Assembly (NCBI RefSeq): GCF_030166655.1
Contig: NZ_CP126446.1
Span: forward strand, 2,170,001 to 2,234,000
Length of the DNA: 64,000 nucleotides
Origin: Pontibacillus chungwhensis
Lineage (GTDB): Bacteria; Bacillota; Bacilli; Bacillales; BH030062
Direction of reading: 5' to 3'
The translations under genes were made by a program, and so were the position numbers. Positions 24,999 through 34,071 of this stretch are shown here, piece by piece (the first letter of the stretch is position 1; every line of letters starts with the position of its first letter). Below the pieces are notes generated by a model. It made no database searches, was not told the DNA's origin, and saw only the letters and a list, made by a program, of their open reading frames with translations.

Positions 24999-25500
24999 CT
25001 TCTTGCAACTCCTTTCTGAGGATCTCAATGCCATAATGTACTCTAGACTTAACGGTGCCACCCTTTAGCCCCATTATCTTCCCGATTTCTTTATATTCGT
25101 AACCATATAAATGCTTTAACAGAATAGGAATGCGATAACCATCTTCAAGAGAAGAAAGAACCTCTAACGTATCGGACCATTCTATACCTTTGTGTTGGTA
25201 GCAGGCCTCCTCATGTCGTTCATTCTTATAGTGTTCTCTTCTTTTTTCCTTACGCTTCATATCCAAGAAAACGTTCGTAGCAATTCGAATGAGCCAAGTT
25301 GAAAATTTGGCTTTCTTTTCATAAGTGTGAATCGACCGGATTACTTTCACCATTGTTTCTTGAGTAACGTCCTTCGCATCTTCAGGATTTCCCGTCAACT
25401 GAACCGTATATTTATAAAGAAATTGATAATGATCTTGTAATAGTTGTGTGAGGGCTTGTTGATCTTTGTTCTTTATTTTTCTTAGAATATCTTCGTCCAT
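24991..25500 (-). CDS. sigY: ECF RNA polymerase sigma factor, sigma-Y-like
   Basis: The 169-residue protein has sigma region 2 (YKYTVQLTGNPEDAKDVTQET, key core residues DAKDVTQET, then FSTWLIRIATNVFLDMKR) and region 4 (YGYEYKEIGKIMGLKGGTVKSRVH, the helix-turn-helix) with the short linker typical of ECF factors. Operon partners YxlC-like and YxlE-like identify it as the sigma-Y group. ATG 25500 follows GGGGAGTGGTT. A promoter of sigma-Y type lies directly upstream, implying autoregulation. The yxlD, yxlF and yxlG genes of the B. subtilis operon are not present here. Confidence 0.85.
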   Translation of the reverse strand: MDEDILRKIKNKDQQALTQLLQDHYQFLYKYTVQLTGNPEDAKDVTQETMVKVIRSIHTYEKKAKFSTWLIRIATNVFLDMKRKEKRREHYKNERHEEACYQHKGIEWSDTLEVLSSLEDGYRIPILLKHLYGYEYKEIGKIMGLKGGTVKSRVHYGIEILRKELQEDD

Positions 25501-25531
25501 AACCACTCCCCTTTTCGCCCTTCATAGATGA

Positions 25532-25557
25532 AACGTGTACCCCGGTTCATTCGTTCA
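25532..25557 (-). promoter_or_regulatory. autoregulatory ECF (sigma-Y-type) promoter
   Basis: Minus strand TGAACG (25557-25552), 16-base spacer, CGTT (25535-25532). The sigma-Y consensus as I recall it is TGAACGC...CGTC, so -35 matches and -10 differs in one base. It is 31 bases upstream of the sigma start codon. Confidence 0.65.
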
Positions 25558-25656
25558 ATTAGATTTTATTTTTTATTCTGATCTGCACACCTCTAGCATA
25601 GTTCATCGTTCCCTTAGAAATAATAAAGTATGAAATACGAAGGGAGGTTAACAAAG

Positions 25657-25797
25657 ATGGGACGAGGTAAAGGTTATAAAGTAAAACGCCAGAATCATGA
25701 GAACGAAAAGCCTCTTACAGCGAAACGTTTCGCGGAAGTAGGCGAAGACAAGGCAATGGATATGCACACAAAAAAAGGTGGAGCCATTAAAGAATAG
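25657..25797 (+). CDS. 46-residue basic hydrophilic protein
   Basis: ATG 25657 follows GGGAGGTTAACAAAG and the frame runs 46 codons to a terminator at 25816. The product begins MGRGKGYKVKRQNHE and contains LTAKRFAEVGEDKAMDMHTK; it is hydrophilic, Lys/Gly-rich, with no Cys or Trp. Its size and composition resemble minor small acid-soluble spore proteins, but I do not recognise the family. It stands between the sigY-like operon and yppE as a single-gene unit. Confidence 0.7.
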   Translation: MGRGKGYKVKRQNHENEKPLTAKRFAEVGEDKAMDMHTKKGGAIKE

Positions 25798-25815
25798 CTT
25801 CACCTTCTCTTTAGA

Positions 25816-25844
25816 GAGCACCGATTATTCGGTGCTTTCTTTTC
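25816..25844. terminator. terminator between the 46-residue gene and yppE
   Basis: AGCACCGA-tta-TTCGGTGCT then TTTCTTTTC. It follows the plus-strand gene and overlaps the 3' end of convergent yppE. Confidence 0.8.
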
Positions 25845-26199
25845 TTAGTCCCTCAACTAGTTGATCTAATACATAATGAATGGAATTGTATAATTCCATG
25901 AAACGTTTTTTCGGTACATCAATGTAGTAACTGTGAAGAATAACAAGTTCTATATTTTCTCGAGTATTTTTTAATTGTAATGGATGAACAGCACCACCTG
26001 GATGTTCCTTTAAGTATTGTTCAGCCTTAGTTGCCCACTGTTCATTTAAGTTAAACAGAGGCGATGTCTCAGTCTTCACGCGTTCAAATAAGGCACGATC
26101 CTTTTTCTGAGCAGGCTTTTCAGATTGTAAAAACTGTTCTTTTAGTTTTTCAAGTTCTTCTTTTATTTTTAAAATATCTTTCAATAATTGCGAATTCAC
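25825..26199 (-). CDS. yppE: YppE family protein (DUF1798)
   Basis: Helical protein of 124 residues, function unknown, matching B. subtilis YppE: an N-terminal helix with ILKIKEELEKLKEQFLQ, then VKTETSPLFNLNEQW, HPLQLKNTRENIELVILHSYYID and KKRFMELYNSIHYVLDQL. It starts at GTG 26199 behind GGGGAGTGAGACAAAA. It lies 46 bases after the coiled-coil gene and is probably transcribed with it. Position beside sspM-like and yppC genes matches B. subtilis. Confidence 0.85.
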   Translation of the reverse strand: MNSQLLKDILKIKEELEKLKEQFLQSEKPAQKKDRALFERVKTETSPLFNLNEQWATKAEQYLKEHPGGAVHPLQLKNTRENIELVILHSYYIDVPKKRFMELYNSIHYVLDQLVEGLRKESTE

Positions 26200-26245
26200 T
26201 TTTGTCTCACTCCCCTATCCACTCTAACATGAAAAGGAGCAACAA

Positions 26246-26557
26246 TCACTTGAAAATTCGGCGCCAAAAACTTCCCGGTTTAGAAACTTGTCCAGTTTCA
26301 CTTTGAACGGATAATGAGCCTTTTTGTTCCTTTTGAAGTTTCTTTACTTCACCTTGCAGACGATATAATTCAGACTGAAGATCTTCAATTTCGTGACGAT
26401 GGGCCAATACCATTGTCATTACAACCTCATCAGCTTTTCTCGAAACCTTCTCGTCCACCATTTCGATACGGTCCATTAGTTCAACCCAATTTTGTTCAAA
26501 TTCAAACTTTGATACTCCTTTTTGAAACATTTCAATTTTCTTAGCCGCTACCGCCAT
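26246..26557 (-). CDS. uncharacterised coiled-coil protein
   Basis: The 103-residue product begins MAVAAKKIEMFQKGVSKFEF and has a long predicted coiled coil at about residues 50-80 (HEIEDLQSELYRLQGEVKKL), ending with an amphipathic SFWRRIFK. No catalytic motif or membrane helix. I do not recognise the family; it occupies the place of yppD in the B. subtilis order but similarity cannot be judged by eye. ATG 26557 follows GAGGAGGGTGCCAC. Probably co-transcribed with yppE. Confidence 0.75.
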   Translation of the reverse strand: MAVAAKKIEMFQKGVSKFEFEQNWVELMDRIEMVDEKVSRKADEVVMTMVLAHRHEIEDLQSELYRLQGEVKKLQKEQKGSLSVQSETGQVSKPGSFWRRIFK

Positions 26558-26729
26558 GTGGCACCCTCCTCAAGGAATGTTTATATAGACATTCTCTTTT
26601 CACAGAAAGATCCCTTTCTGTCTGACAAAAGTAGAAGAAAAGCTACAAAGAAAGTGACTTTCGCCAAAATCCCCCCTCATTCGTATGTTTTTGAGCATCC
26701 CGCACAAACTATTGTCGAGGAGGGATAGC

Positions 26730-26858
26730 ATGGGTAAAAAAGGACGCAATACTCAAGCACAAAAACCTTTAAAAAATGGTGAACCAAAACAACGCAATGA
26801 AAACTTTAAAGGTGACGGCAACCCAAAACTAGACGGTGAAAATCGTCCAGCTACTTAA
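26730..26858 (+). CDS. small acid-soluble spore protein, SspM-like
   Basis: A 42-residue hydrophilic protein beginning MGKKGRNTQAQKPLKNG and ending PKLDGENRPAT. B. subtilis SspM is 34 residues, ends LGGPNRPST, and occupies the same locus between yppD/yppE and yppC, so position and C-terminal motif support the call. SspM-type proteins are made in the forespore. ATG 26730 follows GAGGAGGGATAGC. Terminator directly downstream. Overall identity is low. Confidence 0.65.
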   Translation: MGKKGRNTQAQKPLKNGEPKQRNENFKGDGNPKLDGENRPAT

Positions 26859-26876
26859 TAAAATACGTCAAAAAGA

Positions 26877-26906
26877 AAGAGCATCCTCTACTTGGGTGCT
26901 CTTTTC
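26877..26906. terminator. terminator between the sspM-like gene and yppC
   Basis: AAGAGCATCC-tctactt-GGGTGCTCTT then TTC, flanked by A-rich sequence on the left; usable by both convergent genes. Confidence 0.75.
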
Positions 26907-27857
26907 TTATTGCGGGTGCTTTAACTGCTGATATGCTAACAGGGCGTATTTCTTCGCATAAAAGCGATGACTAACATCTGCCCCCATCTTATAGTGCTCT
27001 TCTTTCCACCACTTTTTCTTCACAGAACGCCCTGAAATGTACCAATCTTGACGAATATTATCCTTGTGTTCGATGATTGGATACATCGTTCGGAGCATGG
27101 GTGTCTTAGACATAGGCATAAGAAAATATTGCTCATATTCCATCCTTGAGCCTATAGGTTCTGTTTGTACAGCAAATTGATGAAATAAAGGATAAAAGTT
27201 AGGATGAAACAATAATCCATATAGCTTCTTTCCAAGCGATATTCGTTTAGTGAGCTGTGTAAAGTCATGTACGGAAGCACCGTATAGATTTCCTTTCGTA
27301 GTTGGAAATAAAACTGCACTTAAATGGAAAAAATCTTGTGATAAATAAGGAACTTGATGGAAAACTTTTTTCTTAAAAAATGGGTGCTGAATTATAGGCT
27401 TTTGTATCACGTTTTGTTCATTAATAATAAGGGCTTTTACAAGGCGTACTTTATCTCTATTATGCCAAAAGTGTGTCCACTCATGAATCATGAACCGGGA
27501 AACGCCAAGTAAGGATAAGTAGTGAAATAACGGCTCCCCACATTCTTTAGACTTCTTATAGAGAAGTAGTTGAGGGTAGGCATCGGAGAAAATAAGCCAA
27601 TTCGCTCTTTCAAACGTTAAAAACAACTGCTTGCGAACGTCTTCATGTAAAAGCCCTCTCATAGGGTATACGTTTAAATCAGTCATATTCCATCCAGCAT
27701 TTCTAGACACCATGCTCGCAAGGAATGCCCAGTGAATCTCCCTATTGTCCATGTAAAAATTTTGATAGCACTTTGACCTGGATATGTTATCTTTATTCCC
27801 TTCTTTTGTTTCATTTAAGATAAATCGGATAAAGGCAGGGGTTGTCACTTGATTCAA
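26907..27857 (-). CDS. yppC: YppC family protein (DUF2515)
   Basis: The 316-residue protein matches the size and locus of B. subtilis YppC. It contains NKDNISRSKCYQNFYMDNREIHWAFLASMVSRNAGWNMTDL, seen here as the blocks NISRSKCYQNFY, EIHWAFLASMVSRNAGWNMTDL and FLTFERANWLIF. Function unknown. It begins at TTG 27857 behind GAGAGGTGATTC, and is divergent from recU. Relative to B. subtilis the neighbourhood is conserved. Confidence 0.85.
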   Translation of the reverse strand: MNQVTTPAFIRFILNETKEGNKDNISRSKCYQNFYMDNREIHWAFLASMVSRNAGWNMTDLNVYPMRGLLHEDVRKQLFLTFERANWLIFSDAYPQLLLYKKSKECGEPLFHYLSLLGVSRFMIHEWTHFWHNRDKVRLVKALIINEQNVIQKPIIQHPFFKKKVFHQVPYLSQDFFHLSAVLFPTTKGNLYGASVHDFTQLTKRISLGKKLYGLLFHPNFYPLFHQFAVQTEPIGSRMEYEQYFLMPMSKTPMLRTMYPIIEHKDNIRQDWYISGRSVKKKWWKEEHYKMGADVSHRFYAKKYALLAYQQLKHPQ

Positions 27858-27974
27858 AGAATCACCTCTCTTTAAGATGGTAAAAAGCGAGATTTACGGA
27901 TTTTTTCACATTTTTGTTCTCATTTTTTTATCATTTCTGATATGATACTATCATGCACAGGGAGGGCACATTTC

Positions 27975-28568
27975 ATGAATTATCCAAACGGAAAAAAAGG
28001 CGACGTTTCTTCCTCAAACAGGAAACGCCCTTCATCCAAACCGGACTTCTCTAATCGTGGCATGACATTAGAAGAAGACATTAATCAAACAAATAAAGCG
28101 TATTTAACGTTAAATCGGGCTGTCATTCACAAAAAACCTACACCTGTTCAAATTGTTAATGTAGATTTCCCAAAACGAAGTGCAGCTGTCATCAAAGAAG
28201 CGTATTTCAAACAGGCATCAACAACGGACTATAATGGAATTTACAAGGGTAGGTATATTGATTTTGAAGCGAAGGAAACTAAAAACAAGACATCCTTCCC
28301 ACTCGCAAATATTCACAAGCATCAAATAGACCATATGAAACAAGTTTGTGAACATAATGGCATTTGTTTTTTAATTATTCGATTTACTACGTTAGAAGAA
28401 ACCTATTTACTCCCAGCAGAGAAACTTTTCCCTTATTGGGAACGTCAAAAAGATGGGGGAAGGAAATCGATCCCCTATCAAGAGATCGTAACACATGGGT
28501 ATATCATTCCACTTAAGTTCAAAATCCGCGTAGATTATTTACAGGTGTTGGATGACTTATACTTTTAG
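27975..28568 (+). CDS. recU: Holliday junction resolvase RecU
   Basis: Cleaves four-way DNA junctions and modulates RecA. The 197-residue product carries the RecU core: [41 protein letters not shown] (blocks [11 protein letters not shown] and [11 protein letters not shown]), [28 protein letters not shown] (blocks [19 protein letters not shown] and KNKTSFPL) with the nuclease Asp/Glu/Lys residues. ATG 27975 follows GGGAGGGCACATTTC. It precedes ponA by 18 bases in the conserved recU-ponA operon. Confidence 0.96.
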   Translation: MNYPNGKKGDVSSSNRKRPSSKPDFSNRGMTLEEDINQTNKAYLTLNRAVIHKKPTPVQIVNVDFPKRSAAVIKEAYFKQASTTDYNGIYKGRYIDFEAKETKNKTSFPLANIHKHQIDHMKQVCEHNGICFLIIRFTTLEETYLLPAEKLFPYWERQKDGGRKSIPYQEIVTHGYIIPLKFKIRVDYLQVLDDLYF

Positions 28569-28586
28569 AACGGAGGAAGATGGGAC

Positions 28587-31211
28587 ATGGCCGAAAATAG
28601 CCAATCTCGAGCTGCAAGAAAGAAACAACAAAAGCAAAGTAAACAAACTGGAAAGAAATCCTTATTTAAACGTATATTCACAACATTGCTCATCATAGGA
28701 ATCGTAGGAGCTGTACTAGGAGGCGGTCTTTTTGTTTACTATGTACAAGGCGCTCCTGATTTAGATGAAGCGAAATTATCAGATCCGTATTCTACTAAGC
28801 TATATGATGTAAATAACGAATTGTTTGCTGAACTTGGAACACAGAAGCGAACAAAAATTTCTTATGAAGATATTCCTGAAGTATTAGAAAATGCAGTCCT
28901 CGCAACAGAAGATGTTCGATTTTATGATCATTTTGGTATCGATCTTCAGCGAATTGGCGGAGCCATTTATGCTAATATTACGGAAGGCTTCGGAGCACAA
29001 GGAGCCAGTACGATCACCCAACAAGTCGTAAAGCGTTCCTTCCTAAGTCCAAAGAAATCGATTGAACGTAAGGTACAGGAACAATGGCTTGCACTTAAGC
29101 TAGAACAAAAGTACTCGAAACAACAAATCCTTTCGATGTATTTAAATAAGATCTACTATGCTAATAATGCTTATGGAGTTGCAAGTGCTGCAAAACTTTA
29201 TTTTAATAAAGACCTGAATGAACTTACATTACCAGAGGCAGCACTATTAGCCGGGCTACCACAGCGACCAGCAGCTTATGACCCTTATAAGCATCCAGAA
29301 GCCGCTCAGAAACGTAAAAATATTGTACTGGACCTAATGGTTCAACATGAGAAAATAACAGAAGAAGAAGCTAAGAAAGCCCAAGACGTTACAGTAGAGT
29401 CCATGCTTTCAAAACAAACTGAGACCAACATTCCATATGATGCGTTCATTGAGCAAGTCTTAAAAGAGGTTCAAGCGAAAGTGGATGATGTCAATGTTTA
29501 TGAAGATGGACTTAAAGTTTACACAACACTAGATCCCAATGCACAACAAAAAGCAGAGCAACTCCTTAAGGATGGAATTAAATTTCCTGATAAAGAACTG
29601 CAAACAGCCGGTGCTGTTATAGACACGAAAACGGGCGCCATCAGAGCGATCGCAGGTGGACGTAATACAGAAGGAATCAATGCCACATTTAATTATGCCA
29701 TTGATGGTGGATCGCAGCCTGGTTCAACCTTTAAACCGATTATTGATTATGGACCTGCCATTGAATATCTTAAATGGTCCACTCACCACCAGCTAGTGGA
29801 TGAGAAATATTATTATCAGACCGATTCAAGTAAAGAGGTTAAAAACTATTACACAGGGCACAGAGGTCAAATGTCGATTCGAAAAGCCTTGGCGGACTCC
29901 ATTAACGTTCCCGCTGTAAAAACATTAAATGCGGTAGGATTTGATAAAGCGCAGTCCTTTGCTGAAGGCTTAGGAATTGACTTTACTCAACCAGCCTTTT
30001 ATGAATCAAACGCTATCGGGGGTGGGCAAACCGTTACCCCTCTTGAACTTGCAGAAGCTTACAGTGCCTTCGGGAACGAAGGGGTTCACAATGAAGCATA
30101 TTCTGTTAAACGGATTGAATTTCAGGATGGCAGTGAGCCGATTGAATTTAAATCAGAATCAAATGTTGCTATGAAAGATTACACGGCCTATATGGTGACA
30201 GATATGATGAAAGATGTTGTAACCTCAGGAACCGGTACTGCTGCTAACATACCAGGTCTTCCTGTCGCCGGTAAAACAGGTACAACGAACGACGATAAGA
30301 ACGCATGGTTCGCCGGTTATACAACCAACTACACCATAGCGGTATGGACGGGGTATGGAACAGAGGAAAGAGAAGTTCCAGACACAAAGATCCCACAAAA
30401 GTACTTTAAACAATTGATGAGTCATATCTCTCAAGGTAAGGAAACCGCTGACTTTAAAAAGCCAGCATCTGTTGTAGAATCAAAAGTTGAGGCAGGTACT
30501 AATCCTGGGAAACTCCCTAGTGATTATACCCCAAGCAATCTTATTCGCTACGAGCTATTTGTTAAAGGGACAGAGCCAACGAATACCTCTCAAGCTTATG
30601 ATCAATTAGACCCTGTCCAAAACTTACAAGCGAACTATGATCAAGGTAAACAAAGCATTACACTATCATGGAAATATAAACAAGATAAGAAACGTCCGGT
30701 TACCTTTACGGTTAATGGAGCTACTCAAGGAGCGCAGCCTCAAACAATTACAGAAGGCATAAAAGAAACTAAAATTGATATCCCTAATGCGCAGCCTGGG
30801 GAAACCTACTCATTTGAAGTCATAGCAGTCAGTGAACGAAATGATGGAAACACTAGTTCACCTCAATCTGTGCAAATAGAGATTCCAACAGATGAGGATG
30901 AAAATGACCTCCTAGACGGCTTGGACGGAAATGACGATGAGAATAACGACAATAATGGAAACGGTAATGGTAATAATAATGAGAACGGTAACGGTAACGG
31001 TAACGGCAATGGAAATGAAAACAATAACGGTAATGGTAATGGTAATAATGAAGAAAATGAAGGAGAGAGTGAGGACACAGAAGGTGGTCAATCCGGTGGT
31101 GGATCCGATCAAAACCCTAATCAAGAAACGAATTCAGATGAAGAAACGAATACAGATCAGACAGATGACCAACCTGATGAAGGAGAAACAAATAACGAAA
31201 ATAATGGGTAA
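28587..31211 (+). CDS. ponA: bifunctional penicillin-binding protein 1A/1B (class A)
   Basis: Membrane-anchored enzyme of 874 residues that polymerises and cross-links peptidoglycan. Order: basic cytoplasmic tail; membrane helix about 31-52; GT51 glycosyltransferase with the catalytic Glu108 in ATEDVRFYDHFG; transpeptidase with Ser380-TFK, Ser438-IN and Lys563-TGT; a fibronectin-III-like domain (about 670-765); and an Asp/Asn/Gly-rich low-complexity tail from about 768 to the end. Such tails occur in B. subtilis PBP1. Partner candidates in the window: GpsB. Terminator follows directly. Confidence 0.96.
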   Translation: MAENSQSRAARKKQQKQSKQTGKKSLFKRIFTTLLIIGIVGAVLGGGLFVYYVQGAPDLDEAKLSDPYSTKLYDVNNELFAELGTQKRTKISYEDIPEVLENAVLATEDVRFYDHFGIDLQRIGGAIYANITEGFGAQGASTITQQVVKRSFLSPKKSIERKVQEQWLALKLEQKYSKQQILSMYLNKIYYANNAYGVASAAKLYFNKDLNELTLPEAALLAGLPQRPAAYDPYKHPEAAQKRKNIVLDLMVQHEKITEEEAKKAQDVTVESMLSKQTETNIPYDAFIEQVLKEVQAKVDDVNVYEDGLKVYTTLDPNAQQKAEQLLKDGIKFPDKELQTAGAVIDTKTGAIRAIAGGRNTEGINATFNYAIDGGSQPGSTFKPIIDYGPAIEYLKWSTHHQLVDEKYYYQTDSSKEVKNYYTGHRGQMSIRKALADSINVPAVKTLNAVGFDKAQSFAEGLGIDFTQPAFYESNAIGGGQTVTPLELAEAYSAFGNEGVHNEAYSVKRIEFQDGSEPIEFKSESNVAMKDYTAYMVTDMMKDVVTSGTGTAANIPGLPVAGKTGTTNDDKNAWFAGYTTNYTIAVWTGYGTEEREVPDTKIPQKYFKQLMSHISQGKETADFKKPASVVESKVEAGTNPGKLPSDYTPSNLIRYELFVKGTEPTNTSQAYDQLDPVQNLQANYDQGKQSITLSWKYKQDKKRPVTFTVNGATQGAQPQTITEGIKETKIDIPNAQPGETYSFEVIAVSERNDGNTSSPQSVQIEIPTDEDENDLLDGLDGNDDENNDNNGNGNGNNNENGNGNGNGNGNENNNGNGNGNNEENEGESEDTEGGQSGGGSDQNPNQETNSDEETNTDQTDDQPDEGETNNENNG
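30956..31053 (+). repeat. GGTAAY-type hexamer microsatellite in the ponA tail
   Basis: Repeats of GGTAAC/GGTAAT, partly interrupted, code Asn-Gly runs near the C terminus of PonA. Slippage here would change tail length in frame. Confidence 0.7.
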
Positions 31212-31214
31212 CAA

Positions 31215-31247
31215 AAAGATCGATCCTAACGGATCGATCTTTTTTTA
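31215..31247. terminator. terminator of ponA, shared with nth
   Basis: AAGATCGATCC-taac-GGATCGATCTT followed by TTTTT; A run on the left also allows use by nth. Confidence 0.9.
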
Positions 31248-31907
31248 AGAATTTATTTTATTGGCCTTTTTCATTCTCTTTTGCCCTTCCCTGCAAAGTT
31301 CTAACAGTGGACAAACCTCACATTGAGGGTTCTGAGCTTTACAATGATATCTCCCAAAGAATATCATGCGGTGGTGCGTCGGGCTCCATTGTTCTTTTGG
31401 TACTTTACGCATGAGGGTCTTTTCCACCTCAAGAACTGAATCCTTCCACCTACAAATCCCAAGTCGCTTGGATACACGTTCAACATGTGTGTCTACTGCA
31501 ATAGCGGGTTCTCCAAAGGCAACAGCGCTTACCACGTTTGCTGTTTTCCTTCCAACGCCTGCAAGTTTCTCAAGCTCTTCTTTCGTTTGGGGGACCTCTC
31601 CACCATATTCATCAATCAGCATTTGACTTAGCTTTCTGATATTTTTAGACTTATTTCGATAAAGCCCGATGGAACGAATATCTTGCTGGAGTTCTTCAAG
31701 CGAGACGTTCACATAATCTTCTGGAGTTTTGTATTTTTGGAACAAGTCTTTTGTTACTTTATTCACCAATGCATCCGTACATTGAGCTGACAAAACCACT
31801 GCAACCAATAACTCAAAGGGATTGTCATGCTCAAGTTCACAATCAGCATGCGGGAACATATCTTCTAATGTTCGTAACACCGTCTTAATCTGCGTTTGAT
31901 TCAGCAT
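31245..31907 (-). CDS. nth: endonuclease III (DNA glycosylase/AP lyase)
   Basis: Removes oxidised pyrimidines from DNA. The 220-residue enzyme has the helix-hairpin-helix LAGVGRKTANVV with the catalytic Lys, the catalytic Asp in AIAVDTHVERVS, and the 4Fe-4S ligands Cys-x6-Cys-x2-Cys-x5-Cys in CKAQNPQCEVCPLLELC. ATG 31907 follows AGGGGAGAGGAT. It lies 17 bases after dnaD and is probably co-transcribed. The ypoC gene found beside nth in B. subtilis is absent. Confidence 0.96.
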   Translation of the reverse strand: MLNQTQIKTVLRTLEDMFPHADCELEHDNPFELLVAVVLSAQCTDALVNKVTKDLFQKYKTPEDYVNVSLEELQQDIRSIGLYRNKSKNIRKLSQMLIDEYGGEVPQTKEELEKLAGVGRKTANVVSAVAFGEPAIAVDTHVERVSKRLGICRWKDSVLEVEKTLMRKVPKEQWSPTHHRMIFFGRYHCKAQNPQCEVCPLLELCREGQKRMKKANKINS

Positions 31908-31924
31908 ATCCTCTCCCCTTCCAT

Positions 31925-32617
31925 CTATGCGTCATCATCCAACCAGTTGTAATAAATAGAAACATCTCTTTGTTGGTTATTTTGCTCACTATTTTGATTC
32001 TGTTTACTTTGCTGACCCCTGAATGACTTACTTGCTTCCCTCGCATCTTGGACTGAGCGAATCCCTTTTTTCTTCCATTCCCGTAAAATACGGTCAATGT
32101 ATTTAAAATTTAATTTCCCCATGAGAACTGCTTCTCTTAAAGCAGCTTTTATAAGGGCTGGTTCCTGTGCGTCTTCATCAATCCAAATGTTAATGGTTTC
32201 AATTTCAAACGGTGATAACGCTCGACCAAACTCTTGTTCAAATAACACAAACATATTTGGTTGTTCAGGTTCCTCATTTTGGGTTCGATAGGCTTCCCCT
32301 TGCTCTTCAACAAGTGATTCCCATAAACCGTATAATGAATAAACTTCATTAAGCACTTGCTCATCAGTGCTTTGCTCAATACTCAAATACCCTTTTTGTA
32401 TTAATTTCCTTAGCACCTGGGAACACTCGTATTCATTGATAGAAAGGAAATCAGACAGTTCTGAAGGTGTTGGGAAATCATTCCCCTCTGATTGGAAGCG
32501 ATGAATGTGTAACAACACCATTACATCGCTCTCTGTTAAACCCAATTGTCTATAATTCGTTAACAACCGTTTAGGCAATGCTAGTTGGTCTTTCATTAGT
32601 GTTGCAATTCCGTTCAT
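31925..32617 (-). CDS. dnaD: DNA replication initiation protein DnaD
   Basis: Primosome protein acting with DnaB and DnaI to load the replicative helicase. The 230-residue protein has an N-terminal winged-helix domain (NYRQLGLTESDVMVLLHIH, FPTPSELSDFLSI) and the C-terminal DnaD/YxxxIRxx domain FEQEFGRALSPFEIETINIW ... KFKYIDRILREWKKKGIRS, here as FEQEFGRALSPFE and YIDRILREWKKKGI. ATG 32617 is favoured over a start 15 codons upstream by family length. Confidence 0.94.
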   Translation of the reverse strand: MNGIATLMKDQLALPKRLLTNYRQLGLTESDVMVLLHIHRFQSEGNDFPTPSELSDFLSINEYECSQVLRKLIQKGYLSIEQSTDEQVLNEVYSLYGLWESLVEEQGEAYRTQNEEPEQPNMFVLFEQEFGRALSPFEIETINIWIDEDAQEPALIKAALREAVLMGKLNFKYIDRILREWKKKGIRSVQDAREASKSFRGQQSKQNQNSEQNNQQRDVSIYYNWLDDDA

Positions 32618-32710
32618 AATATCCTGCTCACCTCTACCTTTATTTACACCGATATGATTCATTCACTGATTGTAACATGATTTATTCACTAAACCGACAG
32701 CCAATGAATG

Positions 32711-32737
32711 AAAAAGCTCCCAAAGTTTGGGAGCTTT
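32711..32737 (-). terminator. terminator of aspB-asnS
   Basis: Minus strand AAAGCTCCCAAA-c-TTTGGGAGCTTTTT, just after the asnS stop. Confidence 0.9.
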
Positions 32738-32758
32738 CGCAATAGTATGCTTATTGCC

Positions 32759-34051
32759 TTATGGATATAGACGGTTTAATAAGCGAGGGAATGGAATCGT
32801 TTCTCGAACGTGCTCGATCCCTGTAATCCACGCAACTGTTCGCTCCAAACCAAGACCGAAACCGGAATGAGGTACGCTACCGTATTTACGAAGCTCTAAA
32901 TACCACTGATAAGCGTCACCTGTAAGACCATGTTCTTCATAACGCTGTTCCATAAGCTCTAAATCATCAATACGTTGACTTCCGCCAATGATTTCACCGT
33001 ACCCTTCAGGAGCGATTAGATCAGCGCACAACGCAACGTCTTGACGCTCTGGGTCTGGTTTCATATAGAAGGCTTTAATATCTAATGGATAATGAGTAAT
33101 GAATACAGGCTTGTCATAGCTTTCTGCTATAGCTGTTTCGTGAGGAGCTCCGAAATCTTCGCCCCATTCAATATCATCAAAGCCTTTTTCTTTCAGTAAT
33201 TGAATAGCATCATCATACGTAATACGAGGGAACGGTGCTTGAATTTTTTCAAGTTTCTCCGTATCTCTCTCAAGAGCCTGAAGTTCTAATTTACAATTTT
33301 CAAGAACGGACTGTACGACATGAGAGACGTATTGTTCTTGTACTTCAAGGCTATCATTATGGTCCATAAACGCCATTTCAGGTTCGATCATCCAAAATTC
33401 AATTAAGTGACGACGCGTCTTAGACTTTTCTGCTCGGAATGTAGGACCAAATGAGAATACTTTCCCAAATGCCATCGCGGCAGCTTCCATGTATAACTGA
33501 CCACTTTGAGATAGGTAAGCATCTTCTTCAAAATATTTCGTATGGAATAGCTCTGTTGTTCCTTCTGCTGATGACCCAGTCAAAATCGGTGGATCGATCT
33601 TAGTGTATCCATTATTGTTAAAGAACTCATAAGTAGAACGAATGATTTCGTTACGTACTTTCATAATGGCATGTTGTTTCTTCGAACGTAACCATAAATG
33701 ACGATGATCTAGAAGGAATTCTGGACCATGATTTTTCGGTGTAATTGGATAATCAACCGCTTCATGAATAATTTCTAAAGAGCTTACTTGCATTTCGTAC
33801 CCAAAAGGTGAACGAGTATCTTCTACGATCTTTCCTGTAACGTATAAAGATGACTCTTGTGTAACACTTTTAGCGAGGTTAAATGCTTCTTCTTCAACGT
33901 CTGCTTTAACCACAACGCCTTGTATAAAACCTGTTCCATCGCGTAGTTGTAAGAAGGCAATCTTACCACTTGAGCGTTTGTTTGCTAGCCATGCGCCAAT
34001 GGTAACTTCTTCATTGACGTGTTTATGTGCTTCTGAAATTGTTGTTTTCAC
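32759..34051 (-). CDS. asnS: asparaginyl-tRNA synthetase
   Basis: Class IIb aminoacyl-tRNA synthetase of 430 residues, the same length as B. subtilis AsnS. Order: OB-fold anticodon domain ([21 protein letters not shown], key GxIxFxxLRDG), motif 2 [16 protein letters not shown] and motif 3 [13 protein letters not shown]. The start is GTG 34051, with GGAGG eight bases upstream; the longer frame begins inside the ribosome site itself. Follows aspB by 20 bases; both use aspartate/asparagine metabolism. Confidence 0.97.
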   Translation of the reverse strand: MKTTISEAHKHVNEEVTIGAWLANKRSSGKIAFLQLRDGTGFIQGVVVKADVEEEAFNLAKSVTQESSLYVTGKIVEDTRSPFGYEMQVSSLEIIHEAVDYPITPKNHGPEFLLDHRHLWLRSKKQHAIMKVRNEIIRSTYEFFNNNGYTKIDPPILTGSSAEGTTELFHTKYFEEDAYLSQSGQLYMEAAAMAFGKVFSFGPTFRAEKSKTRRHLIEFWMIEPEMAFMDHNDSLEVQEQYVSHVVQSVLENCKLELQALERDTEKLEKIQAPFPRITYDDAIQLLKEKGFDDIEWGEDFGAPHETAIAESYDKPVFITHYPLDIKAFYMKPDPERQDVALCADLIAPEGYGEIIGGSQRIDDLELMEQRYEEHGLTGDAYQWYLELRKYGSVPHSGFGLGLERTVAWITGIEHVRETIPFPRLLNRLYP

Positions 34052-34071
34052 TATCTTTCCCTCCAAAAAAC

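Noticed and set aside
30863-31248. Several open frames on both strands with Ile/Thr/Val or Pro/Leu/Ser runs
   Set aside because: They are frame shadows of the hexamer repeat in ponA.
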